A stretch of DNA of 9,560 nucleotides from Candidatus Eiseniibacteriota bacterium (GCA_023132135.1 JAGLYR010000060.1:1-9560); one strand, 5' to 3'. Positions 1-6,051 are shown, numbered from the stretch's first letter. Notes: generated from the sequence alone by a model not told the origin. Numbers and translations: made by a program.

Positions 1-95
1 CTCTTGTCCGGGATCTATTCTCTATTAGCTACTTCTCTATTGCTCTGCCTGGACTGTGTGCGAATCCATCCGGATTCGTGCATAGTCCAGGCTAG
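1..95 (-). repeat. Hairpin repeat, copy 1 (family R1)
   Basis: Positions 47-92 fold into a 21-pair hairpin with a 4-nt loop (68-71). The outer arms are GCCTGGACT (47-55) and AGTCCAGGC (84-92), the inner arms CGAATCC (61-67) and GGATTCG (72-78), with three G-T wobbles between them. The flank at 3-46 matches the flank of copy 2 at 2924-2961 apart from a short indel, including TCCGGGATCTA and ATTGCTCTGCCTGGA. TTCTCTATT occurs twice in the flank (18-26 and 33-41). On the minus strand the repeat begins at the TAG stop of the radical SAM gene. It could terminate that transcript, but no T-run follows. The copy may extend beyond the window start. Confidence 0.8.
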
Positions 96-1234
96 ACGAA
101 TCGCCGCATGAGATCCCGAACGGTCTCTTCGAAGCGTCCCTCGTCCGCCAATCGCCGGGCGCGCTCTTCCGCCCATTTCCGGCGCTGGGGATCCCGCACA
201 TCGTCCGGGCAGCGGAAGAGGCCGCTCCTGCGGCCGATGATGTACGTATTCTGTTCATCCGTCGGCAGAGCGAGGAAGTGATCCAGGCAGGCGAGGATCC
301 GGGGTTTGTCTTCCGGGAGTTTCCCTTCGACTTCCATCAGCAGATTGAGGATGTGGTCGCTGGCGAGATACGACCCGATTCCATCCAGATGCTCAACAAA
401 GGTGCGAATCTCCTGGACGATCTCGATTTCCCGGAGGAGTTCGAACTTGCCGCTGCGAACCATCTGCGCCAGGGGAACCCCCCGCGGGACAGCCAAGCTT
501 CGGAGACGGATGAAGTGAGGATCGATCTCGTTGAGGACGCGGGCGGTCTCCACAGCATGCTCGTTCGAGAGCGCACGGCCGCCGAGGCCCGGCATCACGT
601 ACTCCGAGAGTTCGAGACCGGCTTCTATCACACGCCGGCCGCCCACGATGTGCCTTTCCGCCGTGCACCCCTTGCGGACCGACTTCAGCACATGGTCGCT
701 TCCCGATTCCAGCCCTACGTGGACGCGGTCGAGGCCGGCGGCGCGCAGCGTGTTCAAGTCCTCGTCGCTCCGCCGCGCCAGGGTCTGGGACCGCGCGTAG
801 CACGTCACTCGCTCCAGAAAAGGGAACGTCTTCCGCAGCGCCCGAAGGATGCGCGCCAGATCTTCCGGCTTTACCACCATGCTGTCGGCATCCTGAAGAA
901 ACGCCGACGTTCCCCCGCGGTAGAGCCACATGACAAGAGACTGGATGGGAAGAGTCGCACCCGGGGCGTGATACAGCTCCGCCAGGAACCCGGGAGGAAA
1001 TTCCCCGCCGTAGCCCCGGGCAACGGACTGAGCGCGGATATGGTCCAGTCCCCGGGCCATCGCCCCGATATCAGCCAGGACTTCATCCACTGTCCGCCGG
1101 GAGAACTTGCTTCCTTTATATACAGGGCAGAAATCGCAGCGATTCCAGGGGCAGTTACGCGTGACCCGCAGGAGAAGCGAGGTTGCTTCGCTGGGTGGTC
1201 GAATGGGACCTTGTTCGAAGGAGATGTCTTGCAT
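92..1234 (-). CDS. Radical SAM protein with CX4CX2C cluster motif
   Basis: A 380-residue protein. It most likely uses a 4Fe-4S cluster and S-adenosylmethionine for radical chemistry on an unknown substrate in the cytoplasm. The cluster motif is CPWNRCDFC at C28, C33 and C36, so the first two cysteines are four residues apart instead of the canonical three. After it come VYKG, a central VHVGLESGSD segment typical of radical SAM barrels, and PGLGG. No C-terminal cysteine cluster like SPASM is visible. I recall similar proteins with a CPWNRC motif, annotated only as radical SAM proteins, but cannot name a reaction. The ATG at 1234 was chosen; a TTG at 1276 would add 14 residues that do not look conserved, and neither start has a clear ribosome binding site. 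The TAG stop (92-94) lies inside the hairpin repeat at 47-92. The gene is divergent from the second radical SAM gene at 1377. Confidence 0.88.
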   Translation of the reverse strand: MQDISFEQGPIRPPSEATSLLLRVTRNCPWNRCDFCPVYKGSKFSRRTVDEVLADIGAMARGLDHIRAQSVARGYGGEFPPGFLAELYHAPGATLPIQSLVMWLYRGGTSAFLQDADSMVVKPEDLARILRALRKTFPFLERVTCYARSQTLARRSDEDLNTLRAAGLDRVHVGLESGSDHVLKSVRKGCTAERHIVGGRRVIEAGLELSEYVMPGLGGRALSNEHAVETARVLNEIDPHFIRLRSLAVPRGVPLAQMVRSGKFELLREIEIVQEIRTFVEHLDGIGSYLASDHILNLLMEVEGKLPEDKPRILACLDHFLALPTDEQNTYIIGRRSGLFRCPDDVRDPQRRKWAEERARRLADEGRFEETVRDLMRRFV

Positions 1235-1312
1235 CGCCAAACCACTATGCTCTAACCAGCTCAGAGCCGGGACCAAGTGTCGGGTCGAAGGGTACCGCGT
1301 TCATCAATGTAT

Positions 1313-1342
1313 TTGACATTCCCCCGCAAGATCAACCACAAT
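1313..1342 (+). promoter_or_regulatory. Candidate promoter for the SPASM-type radical SAM gene
   Basis: A perfect -35 box TTGACA (1313-1318) is followed after 18 nt by CACAAT (1337-1342, 4 of 6 matches to TATAAT). The predicted start near 1349 leaves a leader of about 28 nt to the ATG at 1377. It lies in the 142-bp gap between two divergent radical SAM genes. No equally good promoter was seen for the minus-strand gene. Confidence 0.45.
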
Positions 1343-1376
1343 ACAGACCCTGCCCTCAAATCCTTGGCGGTGGTCC

Positions 1377-2483
1377 ATGCGTTCGATCAACACAGCAGAC
1401 TCGCAAGCCGGGGCACACCCCTCACAGGATGAACCTGCATTCGCGCGACGGATCCCCGAACACCGCTACCAGATCAGCGGAGGTCTGGCCACGCGGATTG
1501 CCTGGAGGGGTCTGCGTAACATCCTTCGGAGACGTCCCGTTCTCCTCCCCTTCGAGGTCACTCGCAGCTGCAACTGCAGCTGCCGCCACTGCCAGCTGGG
1601 AGGGACAATCCCGGACGAGGTGCAGGCCGGACCCGAACGGTACCGGGAACTGGTCGAGGCCATTCAACCGGCGGCTTCGCAGATTTCCGGCGGCGAACCT
1701 CTTCTGCGTTCGGACATCCTGGATATCGTCCGCGCCATCAAGCAATCCGACGGGCTCCCCTACCTGATTTTCGTCTCCAACGCTGTCCTTCTCACGGAGG
1801 ACAAGTACCTGGATCTCAAGGAAGCCGGGGTGAACCAGTTCTCTGTTTCGCTCGATTTCCCCGACGACCGGCACGATGCTTTCCGGGCATACCGAGGGCT
1901 GTTCCAACATCTCTCCACACTTCTGCCCGGCCTCGCGAAGAAGTACGGCTTCGGCGACATCGTCATCAACACCGCAATCCAGCGGGAGAACCTGCCTCAC
2001 CTGATGGAGATGATAGACCTGGCTCGTTCGTGGGGCATCTGCATATCCTTCAGCGCCTACACTGTTCTACGGACGGGCGAGGAGAGGCTGGACATCAAGG
2101 CGCCCAAGGATCTGGCGCAGTTGAGGAGAACTCTCGGGGAGATCATGGCCGCGAAATCCAGAGGCGCTCCTGTGATCACCCCGGATCCGGTTCTCAAGCG
2201 GACCTGCGAGTATTTTGAAAGAGGTTCGCTTCCAAATTGCGCGGCCGGGCGACGTTCCGCCTGCGTGATGCCCAACGGGGACCTTGTTCCCTGCGCGTAT
2301 TTTCCGACGACTGCTTTCGACACACAGGAAGAGATGCTTCGGGAGTTCACCAGCGGGAATGAGTGCGGTAGGTGTTTTGTCTCCGTTCGCGCCTACACGG
2401 AACAGTCGGTGTTCGATCTCCTCTCCGGATCCCTCCGCACGTACCTCCAGCGGCGGAGATCCCGGCGCGCCTACTCCGCTTGA
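1377..2483 (+). CDS. Radical SAM protein with SPASM/twitch-like C-terminal cysteines
   Basis: A 368-residue radical SAM enzyme. The cluster motif is CNCSCRHC with the CX3CX2C ligands at C65, C69 and C72, followed by SGGEPLL (104-110). This is the arrangement of enzymes related to cofactor and peptide maturases. The C-terminal third has C277, C288, C296, C306, C330 and C333, including a GRRSACVMPNGDLVPC stretch that matches the SPASM/twitch pattern for auxiliary Fe-S clusters. The N-terminal 58 residues are basic and precede the barrel. The substrate cannot be told from sequence; no small precursor peptide gene is visible nearby, which argues against a local RiPP role. A short GGCGGTGG stretch, close to the ATG, is the only possible ribosome binding site. 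The 3' end overlaps the convergent MerR gene by 13 bp. Confidence 0.88.
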   Translation: MRSINTADSQAGAHPSQDEPAFARRIPEHRYQISGGLATRIAWRGLRNILRRRPVLLPFEVTRSCNCSCRHCQLGGTIPDEVQAGPERYRELVEAIQPAASQISGGEPLLRSDILDIVRAIKQSDGLPYLIFVSNAVLLTEDKYLDLKEAGVNQFSVSLDFPDDRHDAFRAYRGLFQHLSTLLPGLAKKYGFGDIVINTAIQRENLPHLMEMIDLARSWGICISFSAYTVLRTGEERLDIKAPKDLAQLRRTLGEIMAAKSRGAPVITPDPVLKRTCEYFERGSLPNCAAGRRSACVMPNGDLVPCAYFPTTAFDTQEEMLREFTSGNECGRCFVSVRAYTEQSVFDLLSGSLRTYLQRRRSRRAYSA

Positions 2484-2902
2484 GGCGATTGGAATACGTT
2501 TTCCTGGATGAAGGCATAGACCGGGCAGGACTTGCACTCCTCCGGCGTCGCGCTGCAACCCGTCCCGCCCAAGCGCCAGCAGGGTGTCAGTGCACCCTTT
2601 TCCTTGAACTTCGAGCACACCGCCCGCTCCTCCTCGGAGCAGTTCTTGATGCTCCAGCACGGCAGCTTCGAGACGAGCGCCCGGATTCCGGCGAAGTTCA
2701 AACCGTGTTTCCGGATGAGAGTGCGGATGACATCGACAACCTTCAAGTCATTGAGAGAGTAGAGTCGCCGTCCCGTGCTGGTCCGGGATGAGATCAGGAG
2801 TCCCTCTCGTTCGTAGAGCCTGAGTGTCGATTCCGAAACCCCCAGCCTCTTTGCAGCAACCCCTATGGTCATGATCGGTTCACAGTTCCCAGGAAGCTCC
2901 AT
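2471..2902 (-). CDS. MerR-family regulator with two-CW cysteine-rich C-terminus
   Basis: A 143-residue transcription regulator. A MerR winged helix-turn-helix occupies about residues 11-80: MTIGVAAKRLGVSESTLRLY, the EREGLL turn, GRRLYSLNDL, then a helix ending LVSKL. The rest (82-130) is not a usual MerR effector domain. It has C82-W, C88, C96, then C108-W, C116, C123 and C126, two CW modules in series that suggest a metal or Fe-S site sensing redox or metal. The start at 2902 is supported by GGAGGAAA eight bases upstream on the minus strand; an internal ATG at 2872 would remove ten residues before the wing. It is convergent with, and overlaps, the radical SAM gene. A hairpin repeat sits in its probable 5' leader. 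The target genes are unknown; the neighbouring radical SAM gene is only a guess. Confidence 0.87.
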   Translation of the reverse strand: MELPGNCEPIMTIGVAAKRLGVSESTLRLYEREGLLISSRTSTGRRLYSLNDLKVVDVIRTLIRKHGLNFAGIRALVSKLPCWSIKNCSEEERAVCSKFKEKGALTPCWRLGGTGCSATPEECKSCPVYAFIQENVFQSPQAE

Positions 2903-2907
2903 CTCAG

Positions 2908-2915
2908 GTTTCCTC
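2908..2915 (-). promoter_or_regulatory. Ribosome binding site deciding the MerR start
   Basis: On the minus strand GGAGGAAA lies about 5-8 nt before the ATG at 2902. This is a near-ideal Shine-Dalgarno sequence and favours the 143-residue form over the internal ATG at 2872. Confidence 0.7.
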
Positions 2916-2920
2916 CGAAT

Positions 2921-2990
2921 GCCCTCGTCCGGGATCTACTTCTCGACTTCTCCATTGCTCTGCCTGGATTATGCATGAATCCAGGCTAGG
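2921..2990 (-). repeat. Hairpin repeat, copy 2 (family R1)
   Basis: The hairpin arms are GCCTGGATT (2962-2970) and AATCCAGGC (2978-2986) around a 7-nt ATGCATG loop. The flank 2924-2961 is the counterpart of 3-46 in copy 1, in the same orientation. It lies between the YjbQ stop and the MerR start. If the candidate promoter at 3002-3030 is real, this hairpin is transcribed in the MerR 5' leader. No open reading frame or target-site duplication is obvious. Confidence 0.8.
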
Positions 2991-3001
2991 GGCCACCGCG
3001 A

Positions 3002-3030
3002 ACCTACACCTCTGTCCGCCCATTGTCAAC
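3002..3030 (-). promoter_or_regulatory. Candidate promoter for the MerR gene
   Basis: On the minus strand, a perfect TTGACA (3030-3025) is followed after 17 nt by TAGGTT (3007-3002, 3 of 6 matches). The predicted transcript would start near 2995 and run through the copy 2 hairpin before reaching the ribosome binding site. The weak -10 box keeps confidence modest. Confidence 0.4.
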
Positions 3031-3049
3031 CAACGTCCTCTTCCCCCCG

Positions 3050-3439
3050 TCACTGGACTCTCACCCACACCTTTCTGGATCGGGGACCGTCGTACTCGCA
3101 GAAGAAGATGGCCTGCCACGTTCCCAGACAAATCTGTCCGCCCTCAACCAGGATCGTAGCGGATGGTCCGACCAGGGTAGTCTTGATGTGGGAATCCGCG
3201 TTGCCCTCGGCGTGACGGTAGTGCGGGCTCTTGGGAAAGGCTTTCGAGAGTGTGTCCTCGATGTCCGTACACACTGAGGGATCCGCACCTTCGTTGATGG
3301 TCACTCCGGCCGTGGTGTGGGGAACGAAGACGATGCACACGCCATCCTGCACGCCCGATTCTCTGACTGCTTCCTGTACCTCGCTCGTGATGTTCACCAT
3401 CTGCGATCGCGATCGTGTCCTGACTCCGAATTCGTGCAT
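3050..3439 (-). CDS. YjbQ/UPF0047 family protein
   Basis: A 129-residue protein of the YjbQ (UPF0047) family, which databases label as secondary thiamine-phosphate synthase because E. coli YjbQ has weak activity of that kind; the true role is unsettled. Family hallmarks are all present: VPHTTAGVTINE (H41), DTLSKAFP, YRHAEGNADSHIKTTLVG (H76, H84) and GTWQAIFFCEYDGPR. These histidines and acidic residues form the presumed metal or substrate site in trimeric homologues. Length is normal. The ATG at 3439 has GGAGG about 7 nt upstream on the minus strand; the longer in-frame start at 3490 has no such support and adds residues foreign to the family. It is divergent from the sirtuin leader region and is followed downstream by the MerR gene. 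No thiamine gene is nearby. Confidence 0.92.
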   Translation of the reverse strand: MHEFGVRTRSRSQMVNITSEVQEAVRESGVQDGVCIVFVPHTTAGVTINEGADPSVCTDIEDTLSKAFPKSPHYRHAEGNADSHIKTTLVGPSATILVEGGQICLGTWQAIFFCEYDGPRSRKVWVRVQ

Positions 3440-3462
3440 GCTCGGCCTCCACAAAAATAAAG

Positions 3463-3481
3463 AACATCGCGAATTGATGTT
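3463..3481. promoter_or_regulatory. Inverted repeat, candidate operator between divergent units
   Basis: AACATC (3463-3468) and GATGTT (3476-3481) are perfect 6-bp inverted arms with a 7-nt spacer. The right arm overlaps the first two bases of the TTGACA box at 3480 and lies 24 bp upstream of the YjbQ start. A bound regulator could affect both divergent units. This rests on position and symmetry only. Confidence 0.3.
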
Positions 3482-3507
3482 GACACACAATCAGAATCTG
3501 CTAAGCT
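3480..3507 (+). promoter_or_regulatory. Candidate promoter upstream of the sirtuin leader
   Basis: A perfect TTGACA (3480-3485), a 16-nt spacer and TAAGCT (3502-3507, 3 of 6) place the transcription start near 3514-3515. That is exactly where the 10-bp arm of the fold-back at 3515-3594 begins. An inverted repeat, GCTTTGAG (3505-3512) and CTCAAAGC (3528-3535), overlaps the -10 region and start site and could be an operator. The string ATGTTGACACAC here (3477-3488) recurs at 6001-6012. Confidence 0.45.
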
Positions 3508-3514
3508 TTGAGTT

Positions 3515-3600
3515 GAAGAGGTCATGACTCAAAGCAGCCGTACGATAGGGGGGCGAGAGTTTTTTGCCAAGCCGCTTTGGGGAGTGACCTCTTCCTTTGT
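3515..3600 (+). ncRNA. Candidate small structured RNA or sirtuin leader
   Basis: A transcript from the promoter at 3480 would fold into a rod. GAAGAGGTCA (3515-3524) pairs perfectly with TGACCTCTTC (3585-3594). Next come CTC/GAG (3528-3530 with 3582-3584) and AAAGC/GCTTT (3531-3535 with 3574-3578), giving 18 pairs. An apical hairpin GGCGAGA/TTTTTGCC (3552-3558 with 3562-3568) includes G-T pairs. CTTTGTTC follows the basal stem. I looked for SRP, 6S, tmRNA and common riboswitch consensus motifs and saw none. It may be an independent RNA, a 5' leader of the sirtuin operon, or a small mobile inverted repeat. Pairings are by eye; no folding energy was computed. Confidence 0.33.
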
Positions 3601-3608
3601 TCTCCCGC

Positions 3609-3639
3609 GCGAGCGACCACGCGCATTGGCTCGCCTTTT
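3609..3639 (+). terminator. Weak terminator-like hairpin in the sirtuin leader
   Basis: GCGAGC (3609-3614) and GCTCGC (3629-3634) form a 6-bp stem followed by CTTTTCCC. The 14-nt loop and short T-run make it a poor intrinsic terminator. It could end the candidate small RNA or attenuate transcription into the sirtuin gene. The remaining 3640-3784 shows no gene I can support, only the sirtuin ribosome binding site GAGGAG at 3776-3781. Confidence 0.2.
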
Positions 3640-3784
3640 CCCGGGGATGTCCGGAACCCCGATTCCTCAGTCCACAGAATACGCAGACCAGGCAACCAGA
3701 TCAACAAACAACCATCCACCTTCCGGCTCTTCCGCCTCGCCGGCAGGTCCGTGCATCAAGACAGGATGACAAACTGAGGAGATC

Positions 3785-4528
3785 ATGGACAAACGTGTGG
3801 AAAGAGCCGCAGATCTCATCCGCCAGGCGCGGCATGCGATTGCATTCACGGGCTCCGGGATTTCCGCCGAGAGCGGCATTCCCACCTACCGCGGTGCGGG
3901 CGGCGTCTGGCACAAGTACGACCCCGCCAAGTACGCCAGCATCGATTACTTCCTCAAGGATCCATCCTACTGGTGGCGGTTCTTCCGGGAACTTCGCGGG
4001 CCGCTCCTGCAGAAAGCCCGGCCTAATCAAGGACACCTGGCTCTGGCCCGGCTTGAGGCCGAGGGTCATCTGCCTGCGGTGATCACTCAGAACATCGACG
4101 GATTGCACCAGGCCGCCGGATCCAGGAACGTGATCGAACTCCACGGCACGGCTCGCCGCACTTCCTGTATGGATTGCGGAACCGCTTTCCCCATCGACGA
4201 GATCCTACCCATTCTCGACCGGGAGATTCCACCGCGTTGTCCGAGGTGCGAGGGGAATCTGAGGCCATCTGTCATCTTGTTCGGAGAAGCTCTTCCGCCG
4301 GACGCTCTGGAGAAGGCCGACCACGAGACGCGCGCCGCCGATCTTGTGATTGTCGTCGGAAGTTCCCTGGCTGTCTATCCCGCCGCGTCCATCCCCGAAA
4401 TGGCCAAGACCAACGGTGCGGGTCTCATCATCGTCAATGTCGATCCCACGCCGATGGACAGCGTGGCCGATGTCGTTTTCCACAACAGCGCGGGGACCGT
4501 TCTGCCGCAGATTGTCGCGAGGATCTAG
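3785..4528 (+). CDS. Sirtuin (Sir2) NAD-dependent protein deacylase
   Basis: A 247-residue NAD-dependent protein deacylase, a normal bacterial sirtuin length. It removes acyl groups from lysines, making nicotinamide and O-acyl-ADP-ribose. Rossmann and catalytic motifs run in order: FTGSGISAESGIP (21-33; GSGIS replaces the usual GAGIS), YRG at 35-37 where most have FRG, TQNIDGLH (101-108), catalytic H120 in LHG, zinc cysteines C128/C131 and C152/C155, LRPSVILFGE (159-168), GSS (192-194) and NVD (218-220). All catalytic residues appear intact. Start: GAGGAG at 3776-3781, three bases before ATG. The papain-like gene follows after 27 bp and is probably co-transcribed. The acyl-CoA synthetase 1.5 kb downstream is a plausible substrate, since CobB-type sirtuins control acyl-CoA synthetases elsewhere; that is inference. 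Confidence 0.95.
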   Translation: MDKRVERAADLIRQARHAIAFTGSGISAESGIPTYRGAGGVWHKYDPAKYASIDYFLKDPSYWWRFFRELRGPLLQKARPNQGHLALARLEAEGHLPAVITQNIDGLHQAAGSRNVIELHGTARRTSCMDCGTAFPIDEILPILDREIPPRCPRCEGNLRPSVILFGEALPPDALEKADHETRAADLVIVVGSSLAVYPAASIPEMAKTNGAGLIIVNVDPTPMDSVADVVFHNSAGTVLPQIVARI

Positions 4529-4555
4529 CCCGCATTTCTCACCTGGAGGTCCGAC

Positions 4556-5353
4556 ATGGCGAGCAAAAGAAAACGACGCGTGCGATTCGGAAGCAGGTTC
4601 TATGAGAGAGTCTGTCTTCTCACTCCGGACAGACCGGATTCGAGGGACTACGACCTCGCGTCGTACTTGGGGCCCGCGGCTCGCGGACTCCCGGTGCCAC
4701 CCGGAAGGGACTACGCCGGGGACGTGGGACCCGTAGCCGACCAGGGCGAGACGGGCTCATGCGTCGGCTGGGCAGCGGCCCACGGACTCCGGCGGTGGCT
4801 GACCGGACTCGGAAAAGCGGCGCCTCGTCTCTCGGTCCGATTCCTCTGGATGGGAACCAAGGAGACGGATATCTGGCCGCTGAACGTCATCAACGATCTG
4901 GCCGGCACCAGCATCCGGAGTGCGTTCAAAGTGCTCAATCGAACCGGAGTACCTCTGGAGCAGTTCTACCCCTTCGCCCGGGAACTCGTGCGCTGCGGTC
5001 CCGAGAAGTGGAATGACCTCCTCGCCAGTGCTCACGAGCACCGGATCGGCCGTTACTACAATCTCGACGACAACCGGGCCATGGAAATACAACTCGCCCA
5101 CAGCGGACCGTTTGTTTGTGGTGTCCCAATCTACGATAACTTCAGCCGTCTCGAATCCGGCGTGGTCCCGGAACCCACGGGCCGGCTTCGCGGCGGCCAC
5201 GCCATTCTCGTGACAGGTTACGATAGCGACACTCAACTATTCAAGTTCATGAACTCGTGGGGAACAGGCTGGGGAAATCGCGGCTTCGGCTGTCTGACCT
5301 ATGAGTGGATGGAGAAATACTCGCACAGCGCCTGGGCCACGGCCCGGTTGTAG
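4556..5353 (+). CDS. Papain-like (C1A) cysteine peptidase, no signal peptide
   Basis: A 265-residue C1 papain-fold peptidase. The catalytic set is complete: oxyanion Q63 and nucleophile C69 in DQGETGSCVGWAAAHG, H215 in RGGHAILVTGYD, and N233 in KFMNSWGTGWGNRGFG. The N-terminus (MASKRKRRVRF) is strongly basic with no hydrophobic stretch, so I predict a cytoplasmic enzyme. There is no inhibitory propeptide; the 50 residues before the core contain DRPDSRDYD, a feature common in bacterial C1A proteins just ahead of the mature domain. Start: GGAGG at 4545-4549, six bases before ATG. The gene begins 27 bp after the sirtuin stop, so the two are probably one operon. Substrates are unknown. It ends 44 bp before the convergent 120-residue gene. 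Confidence 0.9.
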   Translation: MASKRKRRVRFGSRFYERVCLLTPDRPDSRDYDLASYLGPAARGLPVPPGRDYAGDVGPVADQGETGSCVGWAAAHGLRRWLTGLGKAAPRLSVRFLWMGTKETDIWPLNVINDLAGTSIRSAFKVLNRTGVPLEQFYPFARELVRCGPEKWNDLLASAHEHRIGRYYNLDDNRAMEIQLAHSGPFVCGVPIYDNFSRLESGVVPEPTGRLRGGHAILVTGYDSDTQLFKFMNSWGTGWGNRGFGCLTYEWMEKYSHSAWATARL

Positions 5354-5397
5354 AGAAAGGCCGCCGCTGAGCTACGGAGGATGCTGTCTGTTCCTGG

Positions 5398-5760
5398 TCA
5401 GTTCTTCCGGCGGCTTCCGCGTTTCGTCGGCTTCGCGAGGAGGATACTCTCACTCGGCACAACCGGCATGGGTTCGCCGCTGGCAATCCGCCGATCGTCG
5501 AACTCCCAGAGAGCTGTCTGGACTTCGTCGTAGAGACGATCCAGCGAGCGCCTGCGCCGCAGGGTTTCCTCGCGGTTGGCCTCCGCCGCCAGCCAACCGG
5601 CCAACTGATCCAGGTCTGCGTAGGGGATCTGCCGGGTGGTTCCTGCAGAGCTCCTGACCGCCTCCCGCAGTGACTTCTCAAGATTGCCGGGGATTGCCGT
5701 TACGCTTTCAATGAGCTTGATCTGGGGCGAGGTGAGACGCACCTTGACCAAATTGTTCAT
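5398..5760 (-). CDS. Small basic protein of unknown function
   Basis: A 120-residue soluble protein that I do not recognise. It begins with a short strand-like stretch (NNLVKVRLTSPQIKLIESV), continues with charged helical sequence rich in Arg, Glu and Leu (about 28-90, including LAAEANREETLRRRRSLDRL, a possible coiled coil), and ends in a very basic tail (KPTKRGSRRKN) that could bind nucleic acid. No cysteines, signal peptide or membrane segment. The ATG at 5760 was chosen because GGGAGAG lies just upstream on the minus strand and a good promoter sits 47-75 bp upstream; extending to 5838 would read through that promoter. It is convergent with the papain-like gene. A regulator or a partner of the peptidase are both possible, without evidence. 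Confidence 0.72.
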   Translation of the reverse strand: MNNLVKVRLTSPQIKLIESVTAIPGNLEKSLREAVRSSAGTTRQIPYADLDQLAGWLAAEANREETLRRRRSLDRLYDEVQTALWEFDDRRIASGEPMPVVPSESILLAKPTKRGSRRKN

Positions 5761-5806
5761 TCCACTCTCCCATCCGAGTGCCCGATCCCAACATATACAA
5801 TGCGTA

Positions 5807-5835
5807 AGAATAGCATACATATGCGACAGTGTCAA
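5807..5835 (-). promoter_or_regulatory. Promoter for the 120-residue protein gene
   Basis: On the minus strand, TTGACA (5835-5830) is followed after exactly 17 nt by TATTCT (5812-5807, 4 of 6) preceded by TGC, an extended -10 element. The predicted start near 5800 leaves a 40-nt leader to the ATG at 5760. The -35 box sits in a near-palindrome AGTGTCAACACT (5828-5839). This is the best promoter in the window. Confidence 0.6.
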
Positions 5836-6003
5836 CACTTATACCACTACGAACTTAATTTCCTTCCGGCTCCACGGCGTGTCGCCGGAAGACGCAAACA
5901 ACTGCACCGCAACGGATTTCTTAGCAATTGCAGCAACGCGGCAGGAGTTGCAGATAGTCTGGTTCCGAGCAGCGGCTTCCAGTTGCTTGACATGACACGT
6001 ATG

Positions 6004-6032
6004 TTGACACACCTAGTGCGGACTGTTAGTGT
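6004..6032 (+). promoter_or_regulatory. Candidate promoter for the acyl-CoA synthetase
   Basis: TTGACA (6004-6009), a 17-nt spacer and TAGTGT (6027-6032, 3 of 6) predict a start near 6039. A second TTGACA lies exactly 17 bp upstream (5987-5992), so the -35 hexamer is directly repeated. The 12-mer ATGTTGACACAC (6001-6012) is identical to the one at the sirtuin-side promoter. A promoter here argues against the in-frame starts at 5800 and 5992. Confidence 0.45.
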
Positions 6033-6051
6033 CTTGTCCTCTGATCATGAC

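Noticed and set aside
278-1255. 325-residue open frame on the plus strand
   Set aside because: It is antisense to the first radical SAM gene and shows no motif or ribosome binding site.
1235-1276. TTG start adding 14 residues to the first radical SAM protein
   Set aside because: No ribosome binding site is evident, and the extension does not resemble the family, which typically begins close to the FEQGPIRPPSEA segment.
3524-3769. 81-residue open frame after an AAGAGG-like site, downstream of TTGACA
   Set aside because: The product is low-complexity and unrecognisable, and its start lies inside the 10-bp arm of the fold-back; a structured leader or RNA explains the region better.
3597-4082. 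161-residue open frame overlapping the sirtuin start
   Set aside because: It is an out-of-frame reading of the sirtuin gene with repetitive Arg/Ser/Pro composition.
5360-5414. GCCGCCG / CGGCGGC inverted repeat between the peptidase and the small protein gene
   Set aside because: The 41-nt spacing, low-complexity GC arms and lack of a T-run make a terminator unlikely; chance is a good explanation.
5800-6051. 84-residue N-terminal extension of the acyl-CoA synthetase
   Set aside because: Composition looks random, it has no ribosome binding site, and it runs through two divergent promoter candidates; the family domain starts well after 6052.
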